A stretch of DNA of 64,000 bases. It comes from Escallonia rubra. Its lineage: Eukaryota; Streptophyta; Magnoliopsida; Escalloniales; Escalloniaceae. Under the pieces are notes generated by a model that was not told where the DNA came from, made no database searches, and worked only from the letters and a program-made list of their open reading frames with translations. This document shows, piece after piece, positions 44,556 to 57,419 of the stretch (position 1 is its first letter; every line of letters starts with the position of its first letter). The translations under genes and the position numbers were made by a program. The stretch lies in contig JAVXUO010002070.1 in the NCBI GenBank assembly GCA_033065855.1, forward strand, positions 1-64,000, given 5' to 3'.

Positions 44556-47500
44556 ATGGACACTGCTATTTGCAGTCGGGTCCCTCTTTCCCCTAATCAT
44601 GTCCTCCACCCCAAACCAGGTACCCCCCTCTCTCTCTGCATCTATGTATTAATATGCATGTACATGTCTATTTCTTCGCCTTCGTATGTTTGTTCATGGT
44701 CGTTAAAAGGTACACTCAAATTCTTTCTAAAACGTCCGGTATTTTCACAATATTGCACTTATTAGCTATTAATAAGGTCGTGGAACTAGGCGCTCCTGTA
44801 TCAATATTTTTATGTGGTATTGATCATCTTAGCATTCATCTTCTTATGAATCCTAGAATTTGTGTTGTAATTGCAAATTTAGCTGTGATTAATAGATTGG
44901 AGATAGAATTTGCCTCGAGTACGACTCTTGTTTGAGAGTTACTATGCCTGATTTTTGTCTGCTAAGTTTGGTAGCTCAAGTTTAACTCAATACGTATGGT
45001 ATCTATTGTTTGACTCTATATATATATATATATGAAATACTGGTAGTGATATATCTGAGTTGGTCAAAAAATCAAGTAGTGATTGCTAAGCTTGTCAGAT
45101 GGTTGGCCCTGATATTACCCAGTTTGAGAAAGGCCGTTAAAGCAGTGGTGTGCGGGTTGCATGATTAAGTAGCATAGATGTAGACTCACGCACTCAAGCA
45201 CCGTATGTTTCTGAACAAAGAAGTTTTCTTGGTAGAAAAACACTGTATGTAGACATATTTTTGTCTCGTTATCGAATTGGCAGCCTGCAATGAATTATTC
45301 GCCAACTTTGGTAGCTTGTTTCCGTGAGGATAACAAAGCATATAATTCAATTTTAATAGCATGACACCAGAATTGAAAAAAAGATACCACCAACCTAATC
45401 ATGCTTTTCAATTTTTACCATAGGTATGTTACTAAACATGGTATACTTCCATTTCAATATCTCTAGAATTGGTTGTCGGAATTATCGAATTATAAAGTCT
45501 CAATTACCAGAACCATTGGGAGTTGGAGTTCAGCTTGTTGATCCACACAGCATGGGTATTTTGCCATTTTAGTCGGATTACTGACAAGAAGTGGTGTGTC
45601 AAATTTCAAGTATTCCTAGAGTAGCTTCATTAAAAAATATTTCGGTCATACGCTCGTCCAGAAGTCACAACGCACTCTCTTTTCTTCTGGTATGAAGACC
45701 AATACACAAAGTGTTACTTCAAAAGCCAACAACACTATTGTCTTATACTTCCATGTTTGCATCACAAACTTTCTTTACTTCATTTGTATCTTTGCGGTAC
45801 TCTTCTTTCTCTCCTGTAGCTGTGAAGTTATTTCCGTTGGCCTGCCCAACTTTTAAGGATGAGGATGTTTTTTCATCTTCGCATGAAGTCCATGAAGTGA
45901 GATTGGAACTCTCAGCTTCCACTGTAGGTAATAGGCAGAATTATGTGGTGTGCATAGTTAGATGTTGAAGATCTGAGATGGAACATGGTGAAATGGACTG
46001 AATAGTGACTGGTGCTTCTCACACTTCAGCTGGTAATTCATGATTGTCTAAGTGGTCCGAACTGATCAGTTGGTTTGGAGCACCTAATGGATGTATAACT
46101 TTAGCAATTAGTCCTGCTAACATTTGCGCTTAGCGTTATAGTATACCTTCTTCGGGCACATGTCAGCACAAGAATAAACCTGTAAGTAGTATTGCTATCC
46201 TCCTGGCCTTTGAAGTTGTGTTTATGCACATTAATCTTTTACAACACTGTTTACAAGGTGTTGACCCTGTTTACAGTGTCGTGTTAATCATTGACAATGT
46301 AGTATAACTACTTACAGCGTCCTGCAATTTCTACTTAACATGTGACCAATGGCCACAACTTTGCATTTTGTGCTTACTATGAACTCTTTATAGGCGTTGA
46401 AGTTTAAATAGGAAATACTTATTGAAATAGATAAGTCTGATTTTCAGATGATTTGGAGCCTCTGAGTGCTGGTCTCATCTCCAGTATCAAGCTAAATTCG
46501 GTTAGTAACAGGAAAAATTTAATCTTGAAGTATATACAATTCTGGCAGTAGGTGCTTAAAGAATTCCCAGCAATCATGGGGATGTGTTCAATTCTGTAGA
46601 TTTAAGGTTTAGGTGTAATGGACCTTTTGAGGTGGTTGTAGTTGCCTCCTAAACCAATTTCTCAAATTTATCCACCTGTTAGGTAATAGGCTGTTGCTTT
46701 TGTGGCTGATAGGAGCGGGGCGAAGCTAAAAAATGATTCTGCCACTAGAAGTGGCTTACACGCTGAACAGAATATTAGCTTACTACTTCCATCAGACTGT
46801 TCCATTATGCCAATGATTGTGTTTAAAATGTACTGGAGAGGTAAGGATCTTTCCAGCATAGGTGTAGATCAACTATTTACGTAATACTTTTGGAAGTTTA
46901 TGAAATGAGAAACTAAAGCAGTTACGCACTTGTATGTGAATAATGTCTGAAAAGCGTATTCATTTCATGACGATTCCAATTTAAATGTGTTATACGCGTC
47001 AGAAGCTCTTTTCCCAAATTGTATACTTGATCTTCTTATCAAGTAAAGACTCTTGCTCCTTCATAATCCTGAACCAGCCCTTAAGAGTGACTGGCATCTG
47101 GATGATGATATGTGTTTCTCTATTCTGATTTCCCACTGATGGTGTACCCAATGGTGAAGATGAAAGCTTTTCTATTTATCAGGATGCAGATGAATGAACC
47201 CTTTTTTATTTTTAAGTTTGTTAAAATCTTACCATTGACCCCATAAACTTGGAAAAAGATATATCCACTGTGTTGAATACATTTATGCTTTGTCTGCATG
47301 AGGGTGGGCCTTGGGGAATAATAACGTTGTTGGGTTTGACACGGTAACCGTCTCTTGCGCATAGTGGGGGAAGGCTGCATAGATCAATAATCCCTAGACC
47401 CGACAGTGGTCAGAGCCTGGTGCAGCGGGGCAACCTTTTGTGGGCAATAAAGATAAACTTTGTTTTGTTATGTATATTGTAATGGTATCCCCCTTTATAT

Positions 47501-50360
47501 TTCACTCTCCGCCCCCCCAACCCACCCCACCCCCAAACCCCACACTGTCACCACTTCCTCTCCATTTAGACTAGCTTAAGTCTGGCTGCTAATTCCTAAT
47601 ATGATTATGATTTTACACAGGAGAGAAATACACTCTTCACAAACAATGCACAAACCGGAGCATTTTAATGACTATGTCAGCCAGAGGACAAGGGAAGGGA
47701 GGAGGTGTTTTGGAGAAGCCAGTCATAGAGAGAACAACTCCTGGACGTGAATCTGAGTTTGACTTGAGGTATGTCTAGGAAAGTGGTGGCTTGCTTGCTT
47801 CCTTTTGTTGCATGTAAGTCTATCTCACTTTGCAAAAATAAGTGCCTTTATTGAAGAAAACAAAACATATATCGAATTAGTAGTTTTGAAATATTGAATT
47901 CTTGTAAAGATCATTTTAAGCTTTATATTATGTGAAGGAAAAAAAAATGCCTGTGGAAATCCAAGACCTATTTCTTATTCTAATAATTGACATGGTACCT
48001 CCGTACCAAATACCTAACGACAAGAAGTTAAAGAAAGAAATCACAACATTTTTATCTTTTTTTTTTTTATCTGCCAGTTGCTGCGACTGTTTCTCTACAC
48101 CTTCAGATTGCCCCTTGATGAGGCTCGAGCTGTCACTTGATAAGGCTCACATGTTTTTGACGCTCTGAAATAAAGAGATGCATTTTACTGGTTACAGGTC
48201 ACCAATTTGTTTGTTATCCTGTCTTAGGTTTGTAGGGATTTGTTTTTATCTCCTTGGTTCCAGAGTTTTCTCCTAGGGTTCAAGTTACTGGTGGATAAGT
48301 TTCATTTGCTAGATATTAAGATTCAGTTTGCTTCGCTAGTCTTTAGACCATTTTGGGGAAGTGGTACCGACGATTTGGGCAGGCTTGCTCTAAACCAAGA
48401 GGTTATTTTTAAGCAGAAATACAAGCAACACTTTATGTTTCTTCATAGGGTGGTGAATGCGCAAAGTAGAGGAACCAATTGTGCAGAAAAGTTACTGGAG
48501 AGAGGATTCTGCAGTTAGAGGTCGAAATCAATGCACTGCTGTGAATTTCCTACTCATTTGTACTTGAAGGATGAGTGGTGGAGGCCAGGCTTGATGAATC
48601 TCAGTTACTTTTGCCGGGTTGAAAGGTCGGAAGTGGTTGGAAAGGTCATTGATAAAGGAAAAAGTTGTCGGAGCTCTTGGACCTGCAACGGAGATGATTC
48701 ATCTTGTCCTCGGGGTTTCTATTTTTCTCATATTACCAATCAAATTTGGAAAGTGAAGAAGATGGGAGAGATGAGAAAACAGATATCGTACACATTGTCG
48801 TAGGTAGTATGACAGGGAAAGGTAGGGAGTGTTTCAGCTGTAGTGGCAGTTTTCTGGGGTGAATTACTATGCATCCATTTCAAGGATCAAGTATAGTTTA
48901 GGGGTAGTAGATGAAATTAAAATGGCTTTTCTGTAGGATAGAAAGAGAGCACATTGTGTCATTCGTTAGCATAAAAGATTTAGTAATGGCTCTATGGATG
49001 TCAAACAATTTACTATGGGTTCAAGCAGGCCCAAGCAAATGGAGCTTCAAGGAATCGTATCAAGCTTACATGGAGATATTTTTTCAAGCATAACATTGTT
49101 GGTCTTTCATTTCAATTTTCACTGTACAAAAGGGCCAGGAGTTTTGCACAGACTAGGGTGTGTCTATCAACAAAAGTAAAAGAAACATAAAGAGTGAAGA
49201 ATTATAAAAGGGCAAAGACTACTCATCGCAAAAGAAGGATAAGTCTTGCTGGCCTCATGGATTGTACTGCAGTAATATGAGCATAGTGCTCTGGCTATGT
49301 TTCTGCGTGGCCAACTGACCCCTTCCCCCGAGCTTGGTGAGGATCGGAAGCTAATACAGTGAGTTGATAATGGAAGCTAATACAGTGCAGCATAAATTGA
49401 GCCAATGCTATTAAGCTCTAATCTATCTCTCTAAAAAATGATCAATTCATATTTGTGGGTCGCCTATATCGACCCTAACCAAAATTAAGTTGATATTGTG
49501 TGTGATGCCAAATTCCTAAGAGCCATGGCTAATTTACTTATTAAAGTCCTACCGACAAACTTGAAAGAGCCTCTCTTGGGGCATTTATCTAGAAAAAGTC
49601 AATTGCTGTTAAATATCAAGTTGTGCGCCATCATAAATGTGCCTAGAAGGGAATGGCCATTACTATAGCCATTCATATTACAACTAAGTGGACATACAAG
49701 TGTTCTTTTGCATCATTAATTCATCAGCACCCAAAATGAAGCTGAGTGACTTTCTCCAGTTGTTGCTATTTCTTGCTGGCTTGAATAATGACACCTTTGC
49801 TCCATGTATCATTTTTTCCCCATTGACTAACTTTCCAGGCGCCTGGTACTTTGGTGGTTTACAAAGACATTAATAGAATTTCAATGTCCAGGAGCCGGAA
49901 CCCTCTCATCATATTGATTCGTGAAATTTGTTGATTTACAAACTCAAACAATTTCTGAAATACTATGTTGCTAACTTATATTCGTAATATTTCCTATGCG
50001 CCGTTAGTTTATGTCGGTTCTCTTACTTCTATGGATTTTTATATGATCTAATGGCTTAAAGTACATGACGACCAACTTCAACTTCTTTTGTACTTCAGGA
50101 AATCAAAGAAAATGGCCCCACCTTATCGCGTGATGTTGCACAACGACAACTACAACAAGAGGGAGTATGTCGTTCAAGTGCTAATGAAGGTTATTCCTGG
50201 AATGACAGTGGACACTGCTGTTAATATTATGCAAGAGGCGCACTACAATGGCCTTGCCGTGGTGATTATCTGTGCTCAAGCAGATGCAGAAGAGCACTGC
50301 ATGCAGCTGAGAGGCAACGGTCTTCTGAGCTCGATTGAGCCTGCAAGTGGAGGCTGTTGA
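44556..50360 (+). CDS. CLPS1: CLPS1, chloroplast ClpS-type adaptor of the Clp protease; 3 exons, 157 aa
   Basis: ClpS binds substrates bearing N-degrons and hands them to the ClpC chaperone of the stromal Clp protease. Exons 44556-44619, 47621-47768 and 50099-50360; introns of 3001 and 2330 bases with GT..AG borders and matching phases (1 and 2). The first 45-60 residues are basic, Ser/Thr-containing and fit a chloroplast transit peptide (MDTAICSRVPLSPNHVLHPK). The ClpS core begins near residue 75: APPYRVMLHNDNYNKREYVV, with the substrate-pocket Asn-Asp (residues 86-87) and the helix motif MQEAHYNGLAVV. It ends LLSSIEPASGGC. Length agrees with the plant family (about 160). Exon 1 is only 64 bases, so the gene is easily missed. 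It shares its upstream region with the divergent CCR4-like gene. Confidence 0.95.
47283..47460 (+). mobile_element. SINE-like element in intron 1 of CLPS1
   Basis: Contains GGGTTTGACACGG (position of an RNA polymerase III B box), then CTTGCGCATAGTGG, GAAGGCTGCATAGATC and GAGCCTGGTGCAGCGGGGCA. This order matches the common plant tRNA-derived SINE consensus (GGGTAAGGCTGCGTAC..., GTGCACCGGGCTGCCC) as I remember it. The left end and target duplication were not fixed. Confidence 0.65.
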
Positions 50361-52034
50361 GCACTTGGAGAACCATTTTGGCTCAAGTAACCATTGCCCA
50401 TGGCATTTTAAGTACTAGGATTATTATGGTTATATATATAGATGAGAACAAACCATAAGAATCTTGAATGCCACTTTTCCTATAGATGAGAAACAACATT
50501 AGTACAAGTTACCACCTTTGTACAGTGAACTGTCATAGTGTGCGTCTTTTTATTGTTCATTGCCCGTGCTGCTATGCTGTCTTTGGATCCCTTCTTCTTC
50601 TTGTTATTGCATCAACCATAAACCTTCGCATCGTGCAGACCAGAGAAAAAATATGCTCTACCCGATTTTGCACCTTCGTAGTCACTAAAGGTGGACACCT
50701 TCTTGGTCGTCGACAGTTGCTCTCACGAGTCCCTAGTGCTTTGATGTCCGAGTTTGCAACTATCCTTTCCACAATTTGACCAAGGTTCCATCATCTGTTT
50801 TGGGTTATGGTTAGTTGAAAGCCATGGGTTTTAAGTTACATTCATCCCTCCCCTAAAGCTTCAAGGTTGAAATTTAACTTGCGAAGTTCGTTACTTACAA
50901 ACAATATTGAATCCGTTTAACAAGTACCACCATTAACCTATGAGGCATTAGGTAGTTAAGAATAAGTTAGTAGCCAATTCTCTGAAAAAGACCAAGAGAT
51001 AATCATGCACGGAGTAGATTCATGATTTTTTTATTTTTATTTTTTTATGTTTTTCCATAGATCATTAGGTTATTACAAGCCCCAAAAAGCCTTCTTTCGT
51101 TTGAAGTCTTTCCTTGTCAAACTCGCAAGGATAATTGACCATGCTTCCTTTTTCATTAATTGAGCTAATTTTTTTTAATTTTTTTGTAGAATAGGAGAAT
51201 TGCATTAATAATTAAGATCACAAAGTTGTTTCAGGTCGCTCTAGGTCAGAGCTAACAGACATCAGATCACGATCTTCTCGTAATTCTGTATACATGACCG
51301 CAATGGTCGAAAATTAACAAATTACCTAATAAGACCCGTACACAATGCAATCAAGCTAAAGTAGAGCATGTCCTGCATATTAGCTCAACTTAAAGCAACA
51401 TGTTAAGTTTAAAGGTGGTGCTTGAAGATAATCAGAATCTTATCTACGACATCAAGAAATGGATAACAAGTCAAGGAAGAAAAAGATGCCAAAAGCTACA
51501 AAAAAAAGGTCTAGATTAAGGATTTGGTACAACAAAGTTTCAAGAAAGCAAGAGAAGGTTCAAGAAGAGTTGCTTCAAGATGGAACTCTTGGATAACCAT
51601 GTAGACATATTGTGCAAGATTATTATAGATGGAAACACAATTAATATGCTCAACATGGTGAAAACTAAAGAGTATTCTAAGCATTAATCCATAAGTTGCC
51701 AAAACATGAGTCAACTTTGAAGCTATATCTGCAATTCTGTAGGATGAATTAGAGAGAAAGCTGTATACCAACGGTAACATGCCTATGTTACCTTTCTAAC
51801 GCAAAAATGGTGCATCAATCCAATATAGCTGAAGAGAGAAAGACCAAAGTATGAAAGGTTTGCCGGCTAGAAAGTTGATATCAGCTCCATAGGTTTCTAC
51901 CAAACTTCCTACCTGAGTTGTTACCGGTAACCCAATAGAAGATGCCAGTTGTAGCCTATCCACAACTGGTGGCAACCGGTGAAAGAGCCGTTGGACACCA
52001 AAAGTTATATGTTTTAAAGGCAAGAATTACCATT
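50361..52034. other. 3' flank of CLPS1 and unassigned sequence
   Basis: The first few hundred bases are probably the CLPS1 3' UTR. From 51511 to 52030 the - strand has short frames (75-89 codons) adjoining the copia fragment, with no recognisable domain. Nothing else seen. Confidence 0.4.
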
Positions 52035-52616
52035 TTAGTGCACTAGACAGGAGCTCCTGTTTAGGAGACAGGAGCTCCGATCTTCATAATCATCAAGCAG
52101 ACTCATCAAAAACTGACGGAGTTGCTTACTGTCACGAGCATGAGAGTAGTGCACTAGACAAGATGTACACTGAGAGGGATGTATCTGCTTATCCCAAAGG
52201 ATTGCTAACTGGCTGTAATAGTCTTGAATGGATTGACCAGGAACTTGTCGAAGACGATGGAGATCCAGATCAATCTGATACTGAGAGGCTAAGTCAGACA
52301 CAGTGTTGGTTGCAGCCAAATAATCCCAAACTTCCTTTACAGTGTCAAACGGTCCAAACAGTTGGTTGATCTTCGGCAGAGAGGTGTTGGAGAACCAACT
52401 AATAATTTTTGAATTTTCTGTAACCCAATCAGCCTCTTTCTCCTCAAAAGCGGCATCGGTGGTAGAGGAAGCCTTGATACTGCCACTGACATAGACCCAA
52501 AGACGATGTCCCTGAAGAAAACGACGCATCTGTTGTGCCCAATGAAGATAGTTTGCATCATCAAGAATAAGTTGAATAGGACGCAAAATATCAGTACTAT
52601 CTTTTTGGGCAGCCAT
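52035..52616 (-). pseudogene. Ty1-copia gag fragment (UBN2-like), truncated
   Basis: 193-codon frame from MAAQKDSTDIL. It contains LDDANYLHWAQQMRRFLQGH and later AILWDKQIHPS and QLRQFLMSLLDDYE, the order of copia gag (UBN2) proteins. It ends prematurely in a rearranged segment: TAGTGCACTAGACA occurs at 52036-52049 and again at 52147-52160, and ACAGGAGCTCCTGT (52047-52060) is a perfect palindrome. No zinc knuckle, integrase or reverse transcriptase follows. Confidence 0.85.
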
Positions 52617-52958
52617 GGAATTTTATTTATTTATTTATTATTATTATTATTTTTTTGGAACCTGGTCGGCTGAACTGGGAAGGAGCTGAACCTGATGCCC
52701 GCGCGTGTACGCGTAAGAAGCAGCAGATTAGCGCGAGGCGAGTGCGGCACGTGGGCGCGTTGGCACGTGTGAAGCGTGTTGTAGGAGAGATGCGTTGGCG
52801 CACTGTCTACGGTGACGCGTGGGGGGCATGCGGCAGTGTGAGAGCTTGAAATAAAGTGGAAGAATAATAAGAATGTACGGCGGCGTGGCGGCGATATATG
52901 ACAGCAGCGTTGGTACTATGAGAAAAGGGTGGGGAGAGAGAAAAAAAGATCCCAGAAG

Positions 52959-53097
52959 GGCTCTGATACTAAGTTGAAACAGAAAATATCTGTATATTTC
53001 TGTATGTTTAAGAGTACATCGGAGGATTACAGTTGACCTAGCAATTAATACAATGAATAAATTAAGAATTGACAAGATACAACAAGATTGATATGAC
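52959..53097 (-). repeat. Copia primer-binding site and LTR end
   Basis: On the - strand, ACTTAGTATCAGAGCC (about 52959-52974) matches the initiator-tRNA(Met) binding motif TGGTATCAGAGC of copia elements. The adjoining LTR, read leftward, would run from about 53097 (TGTCATATC) to 52975 (CTGTTTCA). About 340 bases of leader separate it from the gag start at 52616. The LTR start is uncertain. Confidence 0.6.
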
Positions 53098-54540
53098 AGA
53101 TTGATACGATCATGAGTAAATTAAGGAGATTCATTAATTTACGACGTTGACTCTAATAAAATCTAAGCATGCGAAAAATGTAGAATTACTTGGGCAACAT
53201 TTTTAAATACCTTACATGATTTTGACATATCCATCCTCTCGTCTCTTTACACATACACACGTCAAGCATACGATGAAGAATCATTTAAAGAAGAGCTTTC
53301 ATCATTTGTCATTCTTCATTGTAAAATCATTCAAAAGAGAGAGAGCAAGTCATTGTAGCAGGCTCTAATGTGTAAATTATTCCTTGAAGAATGTATCCAA
53401 ATCCACTGGGCTGTAATTACTGGCTTGCGTTGGGAAGGCAAGCAGGTGGCTAAATGCCTAAGAACACCCTACGTTGACTTGTGTCATGATAAAGACAAGC
53501 ATGGTAGCAAAGTGCCATTATAAGTTTCATAGGCTTGCCGAAGGGCCTTTAAATTTGGCGGATTGACAGTACTAAATGAGTACCGGATCTAGGAAAGCAA
53601 AGGGGGCGCACATCTGCAAGCGAGGTCGAATCGCAAGACCAAATCATCGTGTTCTTTGTGGTTTGCATTTTGCCACGAGTATTAGCACTTTATTTTTAAG
53701 CCAACAATGCATTTCATAATTAGATGAGAAATGGCCAAAGCAAAATGATGGCAAGGCTGGCAAATGTTTTGGAAAGCCATTTGTGATGGGAGATTTCTCT
53801 AATTCTTATAGATACTAAGGTGCAAGTGAGTTTAGAAAACTTTTCGATATATTAGATTTAGGTATGAAACACCCACTTTGGATTTGCGAGTCACACCACC
53901 GTTTATTCTGTTATATGACTTACAAATTAGCATGATTTATTTGTCGTTTTGCACCAGAAAGTTCATTTGATAAAACAATGATATTATGGCCAAACTTCAT
54001 ACGTAATATTTAGTCTGCTGAATAAAGTTTCTCTAATGCAGCAGAATGCCACTCAATTGGTTATGGCTGTTTGCAATGCCATCGATAGTGAAAAATACTC
54101 ACTTTGAACGATTCAAGATTATCGATAGTGAAAAATGCTTTCACTTTGAAGAGTGTGAGACTTCGGTAGCGATATGTTTTTAGTTTGAAGATTGCAAGGC
54201 TATCAACAGTGAAAAAATATATTCGTTTAATACAGTCCAATGTTATTTTGATACTGGTACATGCAAAATGACGATGGTGCGGCTAAAGGCAATCTATGAC
54301 TAATCAATAGTAAAAAACGCTTTCACTGTGAATGGAGCAAGGCTATTCATAGTTAACAAATGCCTTCCTTTGGAAAGATATTGTGAGGCCACAGTCCTAA
54401 ATAACTTCTGATCATTTTATGAATTTTAAACACATTTAAATTTGATTGAAATACTATATTTGTGTTATATTAGTTGTCTAAATAAAATTAAGCCTATCTT
54501 ATAATTTTTGCGATTTAGAATGCTAATAGATGTATTAACT
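53098..54540. other. Intergenic, with a degenerate repeat
   Basis: No gene seen. At about 54075-54360 a degenerate unit of roughly 55-60 bases recurs four to five times (ATCGATAGTGAAAAATGCTT with variants ATCAACAGTG and TCAATAGTAAAAAACGCT). Confidence 0.5.
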
Positions 54541-54544
54541 GTTC

Positions 54545-54890
54545 TGTTTGGGGGGGTGGGGGGGGTGTGTGTGTATGTGTCTGTGCTGTTTGGAGGAGGG
54601 GGGGTGGGGGGGTGTTCATTTGTGTGTCTTATGTGTGTGGGGTTGAGGGAGTTTGTGTGTGACAGTGTGTGTGAGACGGAGAGAAAAAGAAGAGACTGAG
54701 CAGGAAAGAGAGAAGGAATAGGGGAAGAATAGTTGTGTTTGTGTATATGTATGTGCGCGTGTGAGTGAGTGGTCTTTTGTGTGTTGTTTGTGTGATAGTG
54801 TGTGAGACAGAGAGGGAAAGTTAAGAGAGAGACGGGGGAAGGGGGGAAGAGAGAGAAAATGGAAAGAGAGGAAGAAGACGATAAACAAAT
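54545..54890. repeat. G/GT-rich and GA-rich microsatellite tract (duplication copy A)
   Basis: GGGGGGTGGG, GTGTGTGTGT and GAGAGAGAAAA runs. The corresponding tract in copy B is at about 57420-57775. Frames of 60-130 codons here are spurious. Confidence 0.8.
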
Positions 54891-57080
54891 GGATATATCC
54901 TTAATTAAATGGACTTATCGGGGCAGCGGCAAGGATAATTTGATGGAGTGACCTGATTGAATCGAATTTCAGAATTTAGTGATCCAAATCGATATCCATT
55001 TACCAAAGTTGAATATTTCTAATAGAACAGTGGTCAACTGAGTAATTAACTCGAAAGAAAATATGATCAATTTTTTTGGAACAAAATGAGCATTAACTTT
55101 TATTATTATTTGTGAAAAGGAGATGATGATCGATTCAAATTTGGAAGGTATTTTTTCATGTGAAGAAACTTAGAGTGTGTTTGGAACCATAGAATTGACG
55201 GAATTTCATTTCAAATACTCAAATTTTGTATTTGGAACATTAAAGAAGGAATTGGAATTGGATTTCATGAGATTTGACTGGATTTGTTTCTATAGTGTGA
55301 AATCCGATGAAAAATGGTCGGATTTCATGGGATTTCGATTTACTTGAATTAAAAGTAATTATTTACCTATCTTACCATTTTTTCTGGATCTCTCTAACAA
55401 TGAATCAACAACCACCATCTTCATTGCCGCTACCGCCACACCACTCTTACTACCGCCTTCGGCACCACTACTGCCACCACCACTACCACCGGCACCACTA
55501 CTACCGCCATTACTACCACCACCACCACCACCACTATTGTCGCCACCACCACCACCACTGCCACCACCAAGCCGCCAGCATCACCACTACCATTGTCGCT
55601 ACAACCACCGCTAACACTATCGCCACCGCCACCACCTCAGCCACCACTATAACCACCACCGCCGCCACCACTACCGTCACCGCCAACACCTCTAGTAGTG
55701 CCACAACTATCACTGTCGTTGTCACTACTGCCACTACATCCCCCACAACTACTGACACCGCCACTGCCACCACCGCCAGTACTGTCACAAACTACCACCG
55801 ACACCGCCACTACTGCCACAATTACCACCGTCGCCACCACTACTGCCACCACCGCCACCACCGCTGTCGCCGCCACAGCCACCATAACCACCACTACTTT
55901 CACCACCACCACCACGGTCGACGCCACTACTGCCACCACCATAATCACCACTGCCACAATTATTGCCACCACTGCTACTGCCGCCACTACTGCCACCACT
56001 GCCACAATTATTGCCACCACTGCTACTGCCGCCACTACTGCCACCACTGCCGCCGCGACCACCACCATCACTACGGCCGCTGCCGCCGCCGCCACTATTG
56101 TCACCACCGCCACCACAGCTGCCACCGGCATCACTATTGGCATCAGTTGACTACCACCAGTTACACCTCAATACCACCACTACCATCACTTGACCACCCC
56201 ACCACTTCCACTGTCAATGTTGCTATCCCCTTGCAGTGCTGCTGCCGCCACCACCACCACCATGTGGTGGCACTAGCACACTTGAAACCACTTATCGTAA
56301 TTTATTTTTCATTGTAAGTCAAGGATATAATTGTCTAAAAATTTATTACATTTTCATTTCTTCTGTTCTCCAAACACAAAATTGGAATTCCGTGATTTGA
56401 ATTCCCTTTCGTTCCAAATAAAAAAAATGAATTGAATGTCAAATCCAATTCCAAATCTGAAATCCAAAGCCTAAAAGAATTTGTTCCAAACGAACCGTTA
56501 GTTCAATGTGTTAATATTTTCGAGAGGGTAGTTACCCATTTACAACTAAGAGATGTTATTTTCTAAGTGATAGTAGTTATTTTCTAAATGGATTGTTTAT
56601 ATTTGTGTGGTAGTTATTTTTTATTGTAGGAAGACTCAAAGAAACACAACTCAACCCGTCGAAACAAAACATGACTTGATTTCAAGTCTTTTTTCTTTGC
56701 ATTTGGATACTTTGCTATAAACCGTTAACAGTTCTCAGTTCCATTTCACTGTGTAAGCTCGTGCCATTAGTTCAAAAAATTTCTTTGTCTCTATTAGGGT
56801 GTCTTCTATTTTTCAATTTCGTTGTTTTGTTTTCAAAAAAGTTCTCGTCAAGAGGAACAAACAAACTCACTGATAAATTGAGAGTTTGCCCGCAAAACGC
56901 AAACAGTAATGAAAGAGATAAGGGATACACAACGGTCGAAATTAAGAGGGAGGAGAGAGAAATTTGAGCAAAGTTGAAAGAGAAGATTTCTTATAGCATA
57001 ATGGGAAAATGAGGAGAGAGAAAAAAAGTTGGAAAGGGGAATAAAAGAAAAGCTGATGATAAATTGGGAAAAATATCAAC
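54890..57080. repeat. Segmental duplication, copy A (interrupted by a Harbinger-like element)
   Basis: 54890-55172 matches 57775-58055 (for example TGACCTGATTGAATCGAATT, AGAATTTAGTGATCCAAAT), and 56501-57080 matches about 58060-58700 (TTCAATGTGTTAATATTTTC, GAGAGGGTAGTTACCCATTT). The insertion at 55173-56497 is absent from copy B. No gene recognised in either copy. Confidence 0.85.
55173..56497. mobile_element. Harbinger-like element with a very long CCA-type core
   Basis: Flanked by TTA (55170-55172 and 56498-56500). Ends GAGTGTGTTTGGAAC and, inverted, CGGTTCGTTTGGAAC. Its absence from the duplicate at 58050-58065 gives an approximate empty site. About 55400-56290 consists of CCACCACTACCGCCACTGCC-type trinucleotide repeats, including a nested direct duplication of about 54 bp near 55965-56050. 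A 336-codon His/Tyr/Thr-rich frame (55307-56317) is a product of this repeat, not a gene. Confidence 0.85.
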
Positions 57081-57419
57081 AAAAGGAAAAATAACATGAC
57101 TTGTTGAATTTCTTAAATATATTCTCCAGTATAGTCAAATTAAAGAGCTCGACAAGATGAGTCTAACGCAATTTGAATCAGCTCAAAATCGAACATCAGA
57201 TGACGCACCACATGGCAGCACCGTAGCACCACGTGGTACAACCACCAGCTCTTCTCTTCTTATTTTTATCCGGTGTGCTTATGCTCTTTGAAGCCTATTT
57301 CAATAACCAATGAGAATCCATTCTCTTTAATAGTGTTAAAAGTAGCCAATCATATCCGTTAGTCTTGATTATCTTTGGTAAGCCTATAACACTTAATCAC
57401 TCTCATCTTACGTGGGACA

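Noticed and set aside
55307-56317. 336-codon His/Tyr/Thr-rich open frame
   Set aside because: It is a translation of a CCA-type trinucleotide repeat inside a Harbinger-like element. The other five frames are also largely open, and no domain is present.
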